Of a stretch of DNA of 64,000 bases, positions 42,701 to 54,500 are shown in pieces (the stretch's first letter is position 1; every line of letters starts with the position of its first letter). The notes below the pieces were generated by a model, which did not search any database, had not been told where the DNA came from, and saw nothing but the letters and a program-made list of their open reading frames with translations. The stretch lies in IMG/VR virus record IMGVR_UViG_3300043446_005369, positions 20,376 through 84,375 of that record. The stretch is one strand, 5' to 3'. The stretch comes from a virus. A program made the position numbers and the translations under genes.

Positions 42701-45700
42701 ATCTAAAAGTAATTATTGGAACGTATAGACCTGATCCGGAATTTATCCAACCTGTTACAGTTTCTCCAGTAATGAATGAACCAGAAGAACCATAGTTTTC
42801 CAAAGAAGAATCAACAGCAATTTCTAATAATTTTGGAATAAAATCAACTGAACCATTTCCATCTAGGAAATGATAATACTGTGTTAGTGGTTTTAAATTA
42901 ACAATAGAGAATTCAGTATTTCTAGATCTCATATATTCTTCAGATCTAGATTCAATTAAATTGGTTGTACTAGAAGAACTTGTTATTGTATTTGTGCTTG
43001 TTGTGACATTTTGGGATGCACTTATACCTAAATCTGCAGTCGTACCTCTTCTATTTGGATCTGCGATACTAATGGATCTATTTTCTAAAAGAACTCGATC
43101 AGTTTCCAATAAAACATAATCAGTTACTGAAATTGTTTTATTTGGCAATTGAACAGTTCTTACCCAATTATCTCTACTTGGAGACAATTTAATATTTCCT
43201 CTATAGGATACTATATTAAATGGATTTACATTTTCAACTCTAGTTGCAAAAGGTTGTTCGATCCATTTTTTGGAGATATACTTTAATGTAACTGTTTTTC
43301 CTGTCTTTTGGACATTAGAATCAATTAAGTCATAATTTGTAGATAAATCTATTTCTTCATCTATAATATTTGCAGCTGGAGCCAAATAATTTTTTAAGCT
43401 ATTCCTAGAAACAATTGGAGTTAATTCTTGATTATTTTTATCTATTTCAATAAAAGACACATTCGAATTTAATCTAGAAGTATCTTTAAAATCGTCAACA
43501 AAAAATCCAGTTTTAAATCTATCGAATCCCTCAGCATCTTGTATCTGAAGAGTTTGGGTACTTAGTTCTAATAGTGACAAGGAAGTAACTCTTTCTAGAT
43601 TCTTTACTCTATTTTCGATTGATCCAATATCTCTCATAGTGTATCTTCTATTATCAACATAAGATAATAATGCATTATTTGGGCTGTAGAGATAAGGAGG
43701 TAACGTAATGGTGGCAATTTCCATTAAGTCATCGGATCTTTTTTTGGATTTAGGATCAACGGAAGAGGAACCTAAATCATATATAAAATTCCCATTTTTA
43801 TCGAGATAAATTTTATCTTGTCTACCAAGATAATAATCATATCCAATAATCGTATTCTCATTAGGAAGAAGATTAAACTTGATAGACGATAAGGAATTTC
43901 TTGATGTAAAATAGAAAGGAGATCTATTAAATGTAGTTAATACTGGTACTCTAGGTCTAAAATCTAAAATATCAGATGATTTAATGTTATTAATTCCAAT
44001 TGAAGGTAAATTAGAATATTCTTCTTGATCGTAACTTAATACAGTATAAACATCTCCATTATCACTGGAAGGTACTTTATAGTAATCAAAAACGACTAAT
44101 AGTCTTTTAGTTGGCTCTTTTTCTCTTGTATTTCTAATCAATCTCGAATAATCATAATATTGTTCTCGTTGACCAGAATCCAATTTATAACGATTTGTAA
44201 TATCATTATAACTTCCTAAAGATATAGTAGTAATATTATCCTCGATATTAGAAATTTTAAATGTAACTAATTCTCCTTCAATAAATCTATTGGAGTTTAA
44301 GTAAACAACACGTACACTATCAACATCTTTAGAGACTACTCTACCTAAACATCCACTGACTGATCCTAATATGTCCTCTCCAACTACTGCATTTGTTTGA
44401 ATATTTGAAAATGCACTAAAAAATAGAGTGTCTAATGTTGGAGTAGATGAATTCCAAGATTCGTAAATTGCAAGAATTTTTGATACATCTGGATAATTTA
44501 GGCATATTTCTTCATCTTGAACACGTAATCCATAATAGGAATTATACGTCAATCCATCATTCAAGGAAGATCCAGCAATAGAACCGGATTGTGGATTTTT
44601 CGAATAATTTATATTTACTGTAGCACTTTTAACTAGTCTCTTTTTCTTACTTTGTACATCAGTTTTTACAAAAGATGCATTAATAAGTGCCGTTGATTTT
44701 CCAGGAGTAAGATTAGAAAATGTAACTTGATTATTGGATAAAGAAAATTTATCAGCTGTTAAGGTTTCGATAGTACCATCTGTATAATGAATTGAATATC
44801 TTTCTTGATCAAATGGTAAAAATTGCGGAGTTCCTAAACTAGGCGGAAACACAAAATCTGCAACTGAAAGTGTGATTGGAGAATCAGATGATTTTTCGGA
44901 AGTAGATTGATAAACAAATGATAAAGATGAATTTTTTAAATTTACTGAAGATATATTAGCATTAGGTATTTCTGCATACAGCGATCCCTTACTTTGATTC
45001 TTAATATTGGGAACTCCCAATACAAAAGGAATATTAGAAATTGCAGTTATAGTGCCGTTGCAAACTCCAGAAACATTAGGAACTGCTTCAACAACCATAG
45101 ATGTTGCAGTCTCATTAATACTCACAACTCTATTATATTTCTCATCAGAACTAGTTGATGATTGGTATCTAATGATACTTCCAATTTTAATATTATTGAA
45201 AAATTTACCTGGACAAGTAACTACTCCACCAGAATCAATACTAATCGTATCAGTAGGACCAAATCCATTTGGAATTTGGCGATCTAATACAGTATCTGCA
45301 AGAAATGGAGTGGCAAATTCAGAAATACCAATTGGTTGATATATTTGTTTAATGTCATCCACATCATATACATCTATCTTTGAAATGGATCTAGATTTAT
45401 TTTTAATTCCATTTATGATAAGTTGTTCTCCAACAATAAATGACCCAGAGGTTTGCCCTACAAAAACTACATTAGTACCATCGCCATTAGACACAACATA
45501 CCCAACAGCTCCACTACTATCTCCTTTAATATATGAAGTTGCGGGTAATTCTGTTGCAGATACGGGTTGATTTAGAGTAAGTTTTGTATTCGTTTGAATA
45601 TCATACAAATAAAGATCCCAATTAGTTGTGGATCCATTATATGGCTCGTCAGTCAAACTCAAACTATAAACTCTCGCATTTCCAATTCTGGTGTCTACAG

Positions 45701-46982
45701 ACGGATTACCAGAAGAACTTCTTCGTACAGAATGTAGAAACACTCTGCTATTATTTTTTAAAGCACCTGAGATATTATTGATTCGAATTAAGTTACCCAT
45801 TTCAAATGGAATACTTGCATCTTCAACTGCCTTTGTTTCTCTGGGTTTTTGTATATCGAGAATTGTGGTAAAGTTTTTATCAATATCATATCCCTTTACA
45901 TATGCCTTTCCTGGGGATATTTTTACACACATCAAATCGTCAGATGGGGTATTATTTAAATCTGTTTTTTGATTTTCAAAATACAACCCATCATTACCCA
46001 TTCTATTATTCAGAGAATTATGTAAAGATACCTTAAAGGCATTAACTGAATAATTTCCAGACTCATCGTAGGTTCTTTGAGCTAGATAATCACGAATTAA
46101 AGAATAATCCGTTTTTACATTTAATTTTTTAATCTGCCCATCTTCTACTCGCAACAATTCAATAAAATCTACATCAGTATCTTTACTATCTAAAGATTTT
46201 TTGGTTAATGATAGATTTATTTTAAATCTGTCCGCTCCAGGAGCCGCATAATTATTAAATCCCTTTGCATTATCATATAAAGTTTCGTCATCTTTTGCTG
46301 TGATGATTTCTTCAGAAACTTTTAAACCAACTCGATATGATGGAGTATTTGTATAATAATCTAAAATTATGGTATCCTTAAACACTCTAGCAAATACACC
46401 TCGAATGAAATAAATTCCATCATCGATAGATGCGGAAGAACCAGTGCTAGTAGAATTTGAAGTTATTGTTTTTACAAATGGTGTTCCTGAAGGTATAGTG
46501 GTATTTCCGTAATTTATATCTCTATTTGAAATTAATGATTCCCCGTCTTGAAATTGTGATATTTTAAAGGAATTATCAGAATCGATATACTTTACATATA
46601 GAGTGATATATTCTAAATCATTTTCTAAATCTGGGTAAACAATTTTTTTTATAGTTGCTGAAACTCCAGATACTTGCCCTGTAATTTTTTTACCAATATA
46701 CTGATCTAGGTATTGCGCTACATCTATACCAAAATTGATATTGTTAACTTTTACTGCAAAATATTGCGAATCAAATGTAATATTTCCTGGAATTACAACC
46801 GATCCTTCTTTGAAGATATGACTACCGAAAGATTCGATTTGATTCTGTAATATGGATTGTAAATTATTCAGTTCTCTAGTTTGTACAGGAATTCCTGGCT
46901 GAAATAGAACTTTATAATAATTTTTTTTAGAATCAAAGTCGTCAAAATATGGACTTACATTAAGATTTGTTTTTTGTGCCAT
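39726..46982 (-). CDS. Giant baseplate/tail structural protein, DUF4815-type (2418 aa)
   Basis: The N-terminus MAQKTNLNVSPYFDDFDSKKNYYKVLFQPGIPVQTRELNNLQSILQNQIESFGSHIFKEGSVVIPGN is the DUF4815-type start of marine T4-like phages. The middle is beta-rich and Ser/Thr/Asn-rich, with repeated Gly-rich modules including GGKNYVTDN and GKGYSVGD. The end (FRVLYSLITPDSSEIATSFELFPGYDKLAGG, YVRPSRENEYLEYEFTANNLSQFSGYIIKI) is also conserved. It stands where T4 has gp9-gp12, after gp8 and before gp13, so it probably does the fibre-attachment or baseplate-periphery job. The exact equivalent is not assigned. Confidence 0.85.
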   Translation of the reverse strand: MAQKTNLNVSPYFDDFDSKKNYYKVLFQPGIPVQTRELNNLQSILQNQIESFGSHIFKEGSVVIPGNITFDSQYFAVKVNNINFGIDVAQYLDQYIGKKITGQVSGVSATIKKIVYPDLENDLEYITLYVKYIDSDNSFKISQFQDGESLISNRDINYGNTTIPSGTPFVKTITSNSTSTGSSASIDDGIYFIRGVFARVFKDTIILDYYTNTPSYRVGLKVSEEIITAKDDETLYDNAKGFNNYAAPGADRFKINLSLTKKSLDSKDTDVDFIELLRVEDGQIKKLNVKTDYSLIRDYLAQRTYDESGNYSVNAFKVSLHNSLNNRMGNDGLYFENQKTDLNNTPSDDLMCVKISPGKAYVKGYDIDKNFTTILDIQKPRETKAVEDASIPFEMGNLIRINNISGALKNNSRVFLHSVRRSSSGNPSVDTRIGNARVYSLSLTDEPYNGSTTNWDLYLYDIQTNTKLTLNQPVSATELPATSYIKGDSSGAVGYVVSNGDGTNVVFVGQTSGSFIVGEQLIINGIKNKSRSISKIDVYDVDDIKQIYQPIGISEFATPFLADTVLDRQIPNGFGPTDTISIDSGGVVTCPGKFFNNIKIGSIIRYQSSTSSDEKYNRVVSINETATSMVVEAVPNVSGVCNGTITAISNIPFVLGVPNIKNQSKGSLYAEIPNANISSVNLKNSSLSFVYQSTSEKSSDSPITLSVADFVFPPSLGTPQFLPFDQERYSIHYTDGTIETLTADKFSLSNNQVTFSNLTPGKSTALINASFVKTDVQSKKKRLVKSATVNINYSKNPQSGSIAGSSLNDGLTYNSYYGLRVQDEEICLNYPDVSKILAIYESWNSSTPTLDTLFFSAFSNIQTNAVVGEDILGSVSGCLGRVVSKDVDSVRVVYLNSNRFIEGELVTFKISNIEDNITTISLGSYNDITNRYKLDSGQREQYYDYSRLIRNTREKEPTKRLLVVFDYYKVPSSDNGDVYTVLSYDQEEYSNLPSIGINNIKSSDILDFRPRVPVLTTFNRSPFYFTSRNSLSSIKFNLLPNENTIIGYDYYLGRQDKIYLDKNGNFIYDLGSSSVDPKSKKRSDDLMEIATITLPPYLYSPNNALLSYVDNRRYTMRDIGSIENRVKNLERVTSLSLLELSTQTLQIQDAEGFDRFKTGFFVDDFKDTSRLNSNVSFIEIDKNNQELTPIVSRNSLKNYLAPAANIIDEEIDLSTNYDLIDSNVQKTGKTVTLKYISKKWIEQPFATRVENVNPFNIVSYRGNIKLSPSRDNWVRTVQLPNKTISVTDYVLLETDRVLLENRSISIADPNRRGTTADLGISASQNVTTSTNTITSSSSTTNLIESRSEEYMRSRNTEFSIVNLKPLTQYYHFLDGNGSVDFIPKLLEIAVDSSLENYGSSGSFITGETVTGWINSGSGLYVPIITFRLAAPNHKYGPYNAPSEIFNINPYIKTESLSNFYNQSSKVLNIDTYSLSEEAQGLYSGYLVKGTRLIGETSGAIAYVKDLKLISDNYGDLIGSFFIRDPNTNPPPSVRINTGNKTYKVSSSSTNQTAAPGSTTISSAETNYTSEGVLELYETVITNQSTVTTTKTTTTTLTRTTATYFDPLAQSFSVGGSNTVNDDENGVFITSVDLFFYKKDSNNSPLTVELRTVELGTPTRTILGNSVTLKPDQINISDDGSIATTVTFDYPIFLEPALEYCIVLLAPESNEYEVFIAEMGEKTIQSRNLPDSQSVSYTQQFALGSLFKSQNGSIWTANQYQDMKFILYKAEFVTNTPGTAYFYNPTLNESNGYVKNLLGNPITTLPRKLTIGITTTTDSNIIDVLTPGRKISETTKTYVTGHIVGTGCSVSSVGITTGGKNYVTDNTGVLTYNISGNGSGLILNIEATAGIVTAVSIVNPGKGYSVGDIVGIVTSSISSNSGAGALITITGNNNGIDTLYLSNVKGQSFTNDGTAKLVYYNNSNAAITLDTTYIYSSSLSGDYSSGDYFKVNHFNHGMYAPNNKIKLSGITPNSSPTTLTQSLTNSSVIISVASTAQFASFEGIPVSNTNPGYVLIENEIIRYESVGNNSLGTITRGQDSTKIITHDINAFVYSYQLNGVSLRRINKTHDIFDSSIDMDEYYIKFLRNSNGTNRSSDGSLSNTPQLSFDSEGSFGGSQVFASENIQFDTIIPLYNVSMPSADTSISGKIRTVSGTSVSGDESSFVDLGYEEIQINTPNKLSSTRLICSKVNEDQYLNDLPRNKSFTTALTLSTSDKNLSPQIFLDNCFTDFHSYRINSPIFNYIKDNRVNSLISDPHSAIYVSNTVILAQNATSLKVIMSAYRHADSDFRVLYSLITPDSSEIATSFELFPGYDKLAGGNNSGLPDMYVRPSRENEYLEYEFTANNLSQFSGYIIKIVMSSTNQAYPPKIKDLRTIAIR

Positions 46983-46985
46983 TTT

Positions 46986-48539
46986 TTAAAATTCCAGGAT
47001 GATTTTAACGTCCTCTTTTTGCCTGATGTTTCGAGTTACTAGTGGTCTATTATCTATGTAAATGATTTCACCCGACTTATTATTTATCTGAGGATTTGCT
47101 ATGCCATTATTGAAAACAACTCCTAGATTAATAATCTCATTATTAATAGAGGTTGTAATTCCGCTAAAATTTGATATTTGACCAGAAAAAGAACTTTCTT
47201 TTCCTATAACTTCGCCACCAGAATTTGAGAAATTTATACTTGAATTTGCAAATGTAGAAACTCCAACATAATCTGTTTGGTCATTTGTTGGTCCAAAATA
47301 TAAAGATCTATCTCTAAAATATTTTAAAATTTTAGTTTTACTGTCATAAGATGCAACATATCCAATTGCAACATCTCCATTGTTATAAACTTGAGTTATT
47401 TTTTCCCCAATTTTCGGCAATTCACTGTTGACACTATCGAAATTGATTGCATAAAGGCTCGAAAAATTATCCTCATAAAAAATATCATCAGAAGTAAATT
47501 TTTCCGGATCCTTTAATATTCCAACTTGACAAAATTTAGTGTCTATAGGAAAATTTCTAGTGCTAGAATCAAATCTAGCATAAATCATAACTCTATCTGC
47601 TCCTAATTCTTTATATAAATCATAACCATGACCATATGATGGTGGTATGATAGGAATCAGTTTGGCAGGAAATTGAATATTATCGTTTCTTGGTTGTAGT
47701 GATCCTAAATCTACAATTCCATAAGTATATCCAGATCCACCAGAAGTCACGGATACATTAATAATTTCACCACTACTATTTGCTTCAATAAAAGCTACTG
47801 CACCTGAGCCATCACCCAAAATAGGAACAGTGCCAGAATTATAACCTCTACCCGAATTTTCAATATAAACAGTTTTAATTTGATTAGTTCTACCTTCTTC
47901 TCTTACGTCTGTTATTTGTGGATCAGTAGAATCTAACCAATCATTAGGTAAGGTTATATATTCAGTAGAATCAAATTTAATAATGTCATTTGGAGAAACG
48001 GTGAAAAGATATTTCCAAAGATAATTATCCTCAACTGTTTTTACGATACCTGTAGTTGTTGGCTCTTCTTGAGATTGATTTCCTGTAGGATTAGATCCAC
48101 TTGACCCATTATTTAAGCAAATATAAACTTTATATTCACTATTCATTATATAATAATTACTATCATATAATCTAGATTTTTTGGATATTGGAGATAAATT
48201 ATTTACGTCATAATCATGACGATACATATCATACTTAGTTCCTCTAATCCAATCAATTCTTCTAATTACTCTTCTTACGTTATTTGAAGAGGTAATTCTT
48301 TTTCCAAATAAAATTGTATCTTTATATTGGGTTATATAATTTGTATTGTCAATCGGATTGGGAATGATTCCGCCAGAAATTTCCGGACGATCCCATTGAG
48401 TAGTTCTACCAATACCATTATTTACTTCAGGATTGGGTAATCCCATCCACACATAATATGAACTCGGTCCGTTTTCTATGGAATTTATAAAATTATTTGC
48501 GTTTAAAATTCTAAATTGATCTGTTACTAGTGCAGACAT
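46986..48539 (-). CDS. 8: Baseplate wedge protein gp8
   Basis: A 517-aa protein with the gp8 pattern: VTDQFRILNANNFINSIENGPSSYYVWMGLPNP, RRVIRRIDWIRGTKYDMYRHDYDVNN, SEYKVYICLNN, VEDNYLWKYLFTVSPNDIIKFDSTEYITLPNDW. T4 gp8 is 334 aa; the additional length includes two GxGY-type repeats (SGRGYNSGTVPIL, GGSGYTYGIV) and a long C-terminal beta region. It lies between the gp7-like protein and the DUF4815 protein, as in T4 6-7-8. A TATAAATA is 20 bases upstream. Confidence 0.92.
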   Translation of the reverse strand: MSALVTDQFRILNANNFINSIENGPSSYYVWMGLPNPEVNNGIGRTTQWDRPEISGGIIPNPIDNTNYITQYKDTILFGKRITSSNNVRRVIRRIDWIRGTKYDMYRHDYDVNNLSPISKKSRLYDSNYYIMNSEYKVYICLNNGSSGSNPTGNQSQEEPTTTGIVKTVEDNYLWKYLFTVSPNDIIKFDSTEYITLPNDWLDSTDPQITDVREEGRTNQIKTVYIENSGRGYNSGTVPILGDGSGAVAFIEANSSGEIINVSVTSGGSGYTYGIVDLGSLQPRNDNIQFPAKLIPIIPPSYGHGYDLYKELGADRVMIYARFDSSTRNFPIDTKFCQVGILKDPEKFTSDDIFYEDNFSSLYAINFDSVNSELPKIGEKITQVYNNGDVAIGYVASYDSKTKILKYFRDRSLYFGPTNDQTDYVGVSTFANSSINFSNSGGEVIGKESSFSGQISNFSGITTSINNEIINLGVVFNNGIANPQINNKSGEIIYIDNRPLVTRNIRQKEDVKIILEF

Positions 48540-48558
48540 TTATATAACATTTTTTTTC

Positions 48559-48566
48559 TATTTATA
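48559..48566 (-). promoter_or_regulatory. Late promoter TATAAATA upstream of gp8
   Basis: Perfect match on the minus strand, 20 bases before the gp8 ATG, in the short gap after the gp7-like gene. Confidence 0.6.
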
Positions 48567-48575
48567 TTCAAAATT

Positions 48576-51500
48576 TTAATTTAATTTTTTAGCCAAAGCA
48601 CCAGTATCTCTTAAGCCATATTTTCGTCTTTGTATAGTAGGATAAGTGGATAGTCCAGAGCTATATCCATTTGTAGTAATACCGATGCTGGAAGTATATC
48701 CAGAAACTCCAATAGAAATAGGAGAGGATGATCTACTAAATCCGGATAATCTACCCCAAGAGATATTTCCCACTGGATATTTTTCCGTTCCTATTGTTGT
48801 AATACCGACTATATTAGTACTAGTAGAAATATTACATGTTATAATTCCAGTTATTGCATTATATGCATGTACATAATAGATATTATTCAAAAATGAAGTA
48901 CTAATTGCTACAATATCTGATTGGGACACACCTAAAGAAGTGACCCCAGAACCTACGTTAGTATTATTAATGTAAATTGGGTAGCCAACTTTCAATTCGG
49001 AAAGATTTGAAGGAGATGTAATAATATTGAATTTAAGAGCCAATGGGGCTCCAATTCCAGTTGTAGTTGAAATTCCAACTATAGGGCAAGTAAATCCTTC
49101 AATATTAGATATATTTTTTATAGTTTCAACGTCAACTGAATTATTTTTATAATGGTAAATAATGGCATCAATATCAGATAAAGAATTACTTTCATATTCA
49201 AACAATTCAGTATTATCCACAAATAATTCAGTTGAAGATGAAGTAAATCCTCGAATTATATTTGCGGTGGGAAATATCTGAGATTCTAATGAGTCTCTAG
49301 ATTTAGAAACTTCTTCATTATTAATAATTAAATCAGTCTTTTGTTTGGTCCAATATAAAGGTTTTAAATTGTTTTCATCTATACCTAATCCTTTATATGT
49401 TTCAGTTTCAATCGTATTAGATGAAGTAATATTATATACAATTCTCTTATCTTGAGTGATAGTACTGGTTATATCATTATTACTAAAGACTTGAACATTA
49501 TCCCCAGTTTTTATAACAGTATTCACATTCACTAAGAAAGAATCGTCATTAATAGTACCCCTATAGAAGAATATTGAGACATTATCCTCTACCTTAGGGG
49601 GAGTAGTGAATTCGAATGATGTTCCTCCACTAAAACGATAAGCAACACTAGGTTCTTGTAGTATACCATTAATAAAAATTAATAAAACGGAATCTAAATC
49701 TATAAGTTGAGAATCGGAATTATTACTATCATTTTGAAAACTAAGAAGTTCACCACGATAATATAATGGAAATCTTGTTCTTATTCCATCTTGATATGAC
49801 TTAACTGAATCAATATAATCTAGTTCTCCAAATTGCCAGCACGCAAACGAATCATTGAAGGTTTCTAGAACAGTTAAAGTGAACTCATTAATAGGGGAAG
49901 ATAATCCGGATGCGGTAACTAATCCAACTGGTTTAAATACATCACCCTTCCTAAATCCGTAACCATTTCTGGTAACTTTAAATGAGTTTATCTCAAATAA
50001 AGTAGAACCTATTCCAGTTGATGAACTTGGTGACACTTCTACATTTAGAAGCAATCCAACCCCAGTTTCCGTTGTTTGTCCTATACCTATTCTAGAAACA
50101 CCTATAACTGAAAGGTCTTCATAAACTCCAGGCTCATATCCTAGTCCAATACTAGATCCCAGAGAAACAATCATTCCTCCCCTAGGTAATTGATTCTGAT
50201 TAATATCACTATCACTAATAAAGATATTCTGAGTATTTGCTGAAGTAATTCCCGTAAACGTAATACTTGTAATACCAGAATTTAGATTTTCATTTATAAT
50301 ATAATTATTTTTTGAATTATTTGTTGTAGTTGGAGATTGAAAAATACTATTAATCAAAACTATACCATTTCCACCTGTAGTTCCTAATCCTACCGTGTTT
50401 ATACCGAGTTTAGTAAGTCTGAATGTATTGGCAATTCCAGTAAATTGATCAGAAATATCATCATAAATTTGATTTGTAGTATAGTCATTTCTTAAAAATA
50501 CTCTACCATTAAATTCAGCTCTTTCTCTTGAAAGATTTTGATCATTAGGATAAATTAGATCTAAAGAGTTTCCTCTAGGCGCTTGAGTGAAATAAATTTT
50601 GTTACCTGAGATGTTGTAGGATCCCCTGTAAACCCCCACTGAAGACGAATCAGTATGAATCCCCGGTAAGGACCCCAAGAAGCCCCTTGTAGCCTCTACT
50701 AGGGGCACATTACCGGCATATGTGATTGGACCGATATTGGTAGTTCCGAGACCAACATTATTTACATTTAAATATTCATTATCAATCTTCAAAATGTCAT
50801 TTATTCGTATTGAAGTAATACCACTTAAAGCGAAAATCGTAGAAGATGCCCCAATCTGTCCACCATTACCATTTAGCGTATATGATACTAATGAATATGA
50901 AATTGGATATTGAATTAAATTATTAATTGTAATTAAACTTTTTTCGTTTTTCTTAGACATTTCAAGTTCATGAGCATTACCTAAGCCATATGAAGTAAAG
51001 GTAACGCCGATTCCAGATAATGCATATTCCTTTCTAGTAGCTAACCTAAAAGTAGTATTATCGTCTTTAATTGCATAAACTATTTCTGGTAATAATGTAG
51101 TCACTACTCCAACATAATTTAATGTTGCACCAATTCCCATAGGGGCAGTTCCAACTCCAATAAATGTAGATTTTGGTCGATATATGAGTTCTTCTCCAGT
51201 ACTAAAGAAATGGTCTTTAATATTGAATTGTCCAGAAGATAGAGTTAAAACTTCAGAATTTTCTGGATTAAATGTTTTCACAAAAATCGGCTGACCCTGA
51301 TAATTTAATTCAAAATCCAAACGATCAATATTTTGTAGATTTGTACCATAATAATTTGCCAATTTTACGGATTCAGTTATAGAACCATATTTTAAATCAG
51401 GTGGAATATTAATTTTATCCAAATCTTTATAGAAACTTTCATTAAAAGATAATACATTTACTAATTCATTATTTTGAGTATTTGGATAAAATACAACATT

Positions 51501-54500
51501 AAAATTATTTCCAGATATTTCTGAACCAAATGTACCAATTCCAGTCGTACTGCCTATTGATAAGAATGGTCCCTGAATTGTGTGACTATTAACTCCATCA
51601 AATACTGATAAAACCTGATGCAATGCACTTGTATTCCCATAGCCAATTTGGACTAAAGATTTGGCGGCGCTAAAGATATTTTTATCTAAAGATAGTACAA
51701 CTGTAGATCCACTTGATATACTTGTGTTTTGAGAATTATAAACAACAGTTCTTTCATTGCCATCAGATTGTCCGTTTACTTTAAAACGATAAGTTCCAAA
51801 TCCAATATTGGTATCTCCGAATGACGTAGATTTAAGATTTAAATTAACCTTTTCGTTAAGATTATTTGTATAAGTTAAGTAAACTTTTCCGCCAGATATA
51901 TCAGAGCTGAATGTTCCAATAGAAAGATTGTTTTCTTCGCCGGAATTATCAAAATAATATTCATTTAAATAAGTATCAGTTCCATTGTGTGTAAGATAAA
52001 TTTCAATATAATTAATAATACTTCCATTATCATTTGTTACATGGATATTGACAAAAAATGAAGTATATTTTGTTTTATTAAATTCTAAAATATTTGTAGT
52101 TGCATTAGCATTAATCGATTTAGTTGTTGAAATTAAATCGACAAATCCAACTGATTGAGTACTTGCAATCCCCACACTATTGAAAGTATTCTGTAAAATT
52201 TTAATATCAAAAGCGGAATTTTCTGTATCATAAGGTTCCAATTTCAAATAAAAGTTTTGAGACTCATTAATATATCCCGATACATTAACTAGATAAGGTT
52301 TATTGTTAGAAATAACTATATTATTTTTAACTAAATTATACGCATTTTTATTATTATTAATTGTTACAATTTCGCTAAATTGAATTTCATTATTCAATTT
52401 ATTCTGAATCAATACTAAAAATTTATTATATCTATTTCTCTTTTCCAGAGTAAGAATATTTGATATATCTTGATCTCTTTCATCGTCATAACTTGAAAAT
52501 TCATTACTAATATCATCGATTTTCAATACTCTATTGGTTTTACACAGAATATAATCAGATAGATTAAGAGTATTAAATTCTAAAAATTTAGACTTGCCAT
52601 TTAGCGTATCCACATCGAGAACTAAATCCAAATTATTAATAGTATCTACTCGAAGATCACTAATATAGTCTTTAATTAAAATATTGCTTAAGGCTTCAGT
52701 GGTTCCAATTCCTGGACCAACTCTGCCCAATGGGCTAGAGATAATTTGCGTATCTGCAAAATTTTTCAGACCACTAGTGTGCAATAAATTATTTACAGGA
52801 GTTACAATTTCTTCCCAAGTTTTAGTACTCTTTACAGTATAGGATAAATTTTGATAATAATCATTATCAGGTAAACGCTGAGTATCATCACTTAATTTTC
52901 CAGTATTATACTGCCAATCATTATTTTGTCGATTAAAATAATTTGTATTATAGATTCCATTAATAGATTGAATTAAATCTATAGTTGCGATATTTGAAGA
53001 TTCTACTCCTTTTATTATATTATTTAAATTGAGTGAATCATTACCAAAAACTTTAATAAAGTTTTGATTTGAATATTTAATAATTAAATCAGTATCTTCA
53101 TATTGATTTGTATTTCCATTCAAAATTAATAATCTTTCTCCAACTAAAAATTCTGAAATTTCTTGTTCAACCTTAAACTGTGGATAATTTTTGCGATTTA
53201 CAATCGTAGCATATCCATATTGAATCGCCTTTGGTATTCCCGGATTATCTGTATATTCAGAAATATCAAATTCGAGTATAGCGGGATCGGTACTGTAGTA
53301 ATTTGTGATGGTAAAAAATTGATATTCATAGTCTGATGAATTAAGTCCATCTCCAATGTTATCAATATTTTCGATGCCTTCTACAAAAATCTGATCCCCG
53401 ACTTCAAAAGGTATATTTCCAAATCCACCAAAAGGTGTGGTTAATGTACATCTGACAATAGAACCAATCAATTCAACACGATAAACACTAATTCCATTTG
53501 AATTATTAATTGTTTTTAGTGTAATTGGATTGTTAGGTAATCCTTTAGGATTTACAACAATTTCTATATTCCCTATAGAAGATCCGGAAAGTTTAGCTTT
53601 TAATAACCCAGAATTAATCAGTTCTCCAGTATCACTATTAATACAAATAACATCAGGAGGAGAAATATAATTTTTTCCACTATTTAAAATTTCTATACTC
53701 TTAATTGTATTTGAAGATGATACATATAAATTTTTTGCAATATTTGCTATTGGTCTTAATGTTTTATCTGATGAATATTCAAATCCTTCATTTATAGTTT
53801 TAGTTTGTTTGATTCTGCCTATGGAATTCGAAACTGGAACTATAAATGCTCCTGATCCATTTGTAGTAATTAGATTACTAACATTTGGAATCTTTTTATA
53901 ACCAAATCCACCAGAAGAAAGTGAAATTCTATGAATACCCCCAAGTGCAGTATTTGAATTAGTATAATATTCTATGACATCACACTGATTTCTATTATAT
54001 GTTAATCTTTCTGGATATTGATTTAATGAAATCGTAAATGATGTATTATTTTTATCAATTATATTAAATGTACCATTATATGAACTATCTTGATAGGTTA
54101 TTTCTGCATATGATAGAACCTCGTTATCTAAATTGATAGGAATTCCATTCTTCTCAAGATTATAATATAATTTATTGGGTATATTTTCCGAATATTTTAA
54201 CGTTAATGATGCATTTGTAGAAACTCCAGGAGTTCCAACTTTAGTTAATAAGATATTATCACTCTCTCCATCCGATATAAATTTTTTAGTATAATTTATA
54301 TCAGCATACAAATTAAAATCATATCCGGCCAAAGAAGAATCAATTAAGTTGAATTTAACATTATTATTTCTAATTAAGAATAATGACGGATTAATTAAAC
54401 TGATTGTATGAATTCCCAATCCTGAAGATTGTATGTCTATGATTACCGGAGGTGTAGAAATACTATTCAAATAAGTATCAGATAGACTAATATTATTTTC

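Noticed and set aside
45007-45972. Plus-strand open frames opposite the DUF4815 gene
   Set aside because: They are antisense shadows of an intact 2418-codon frame with conserved ends.
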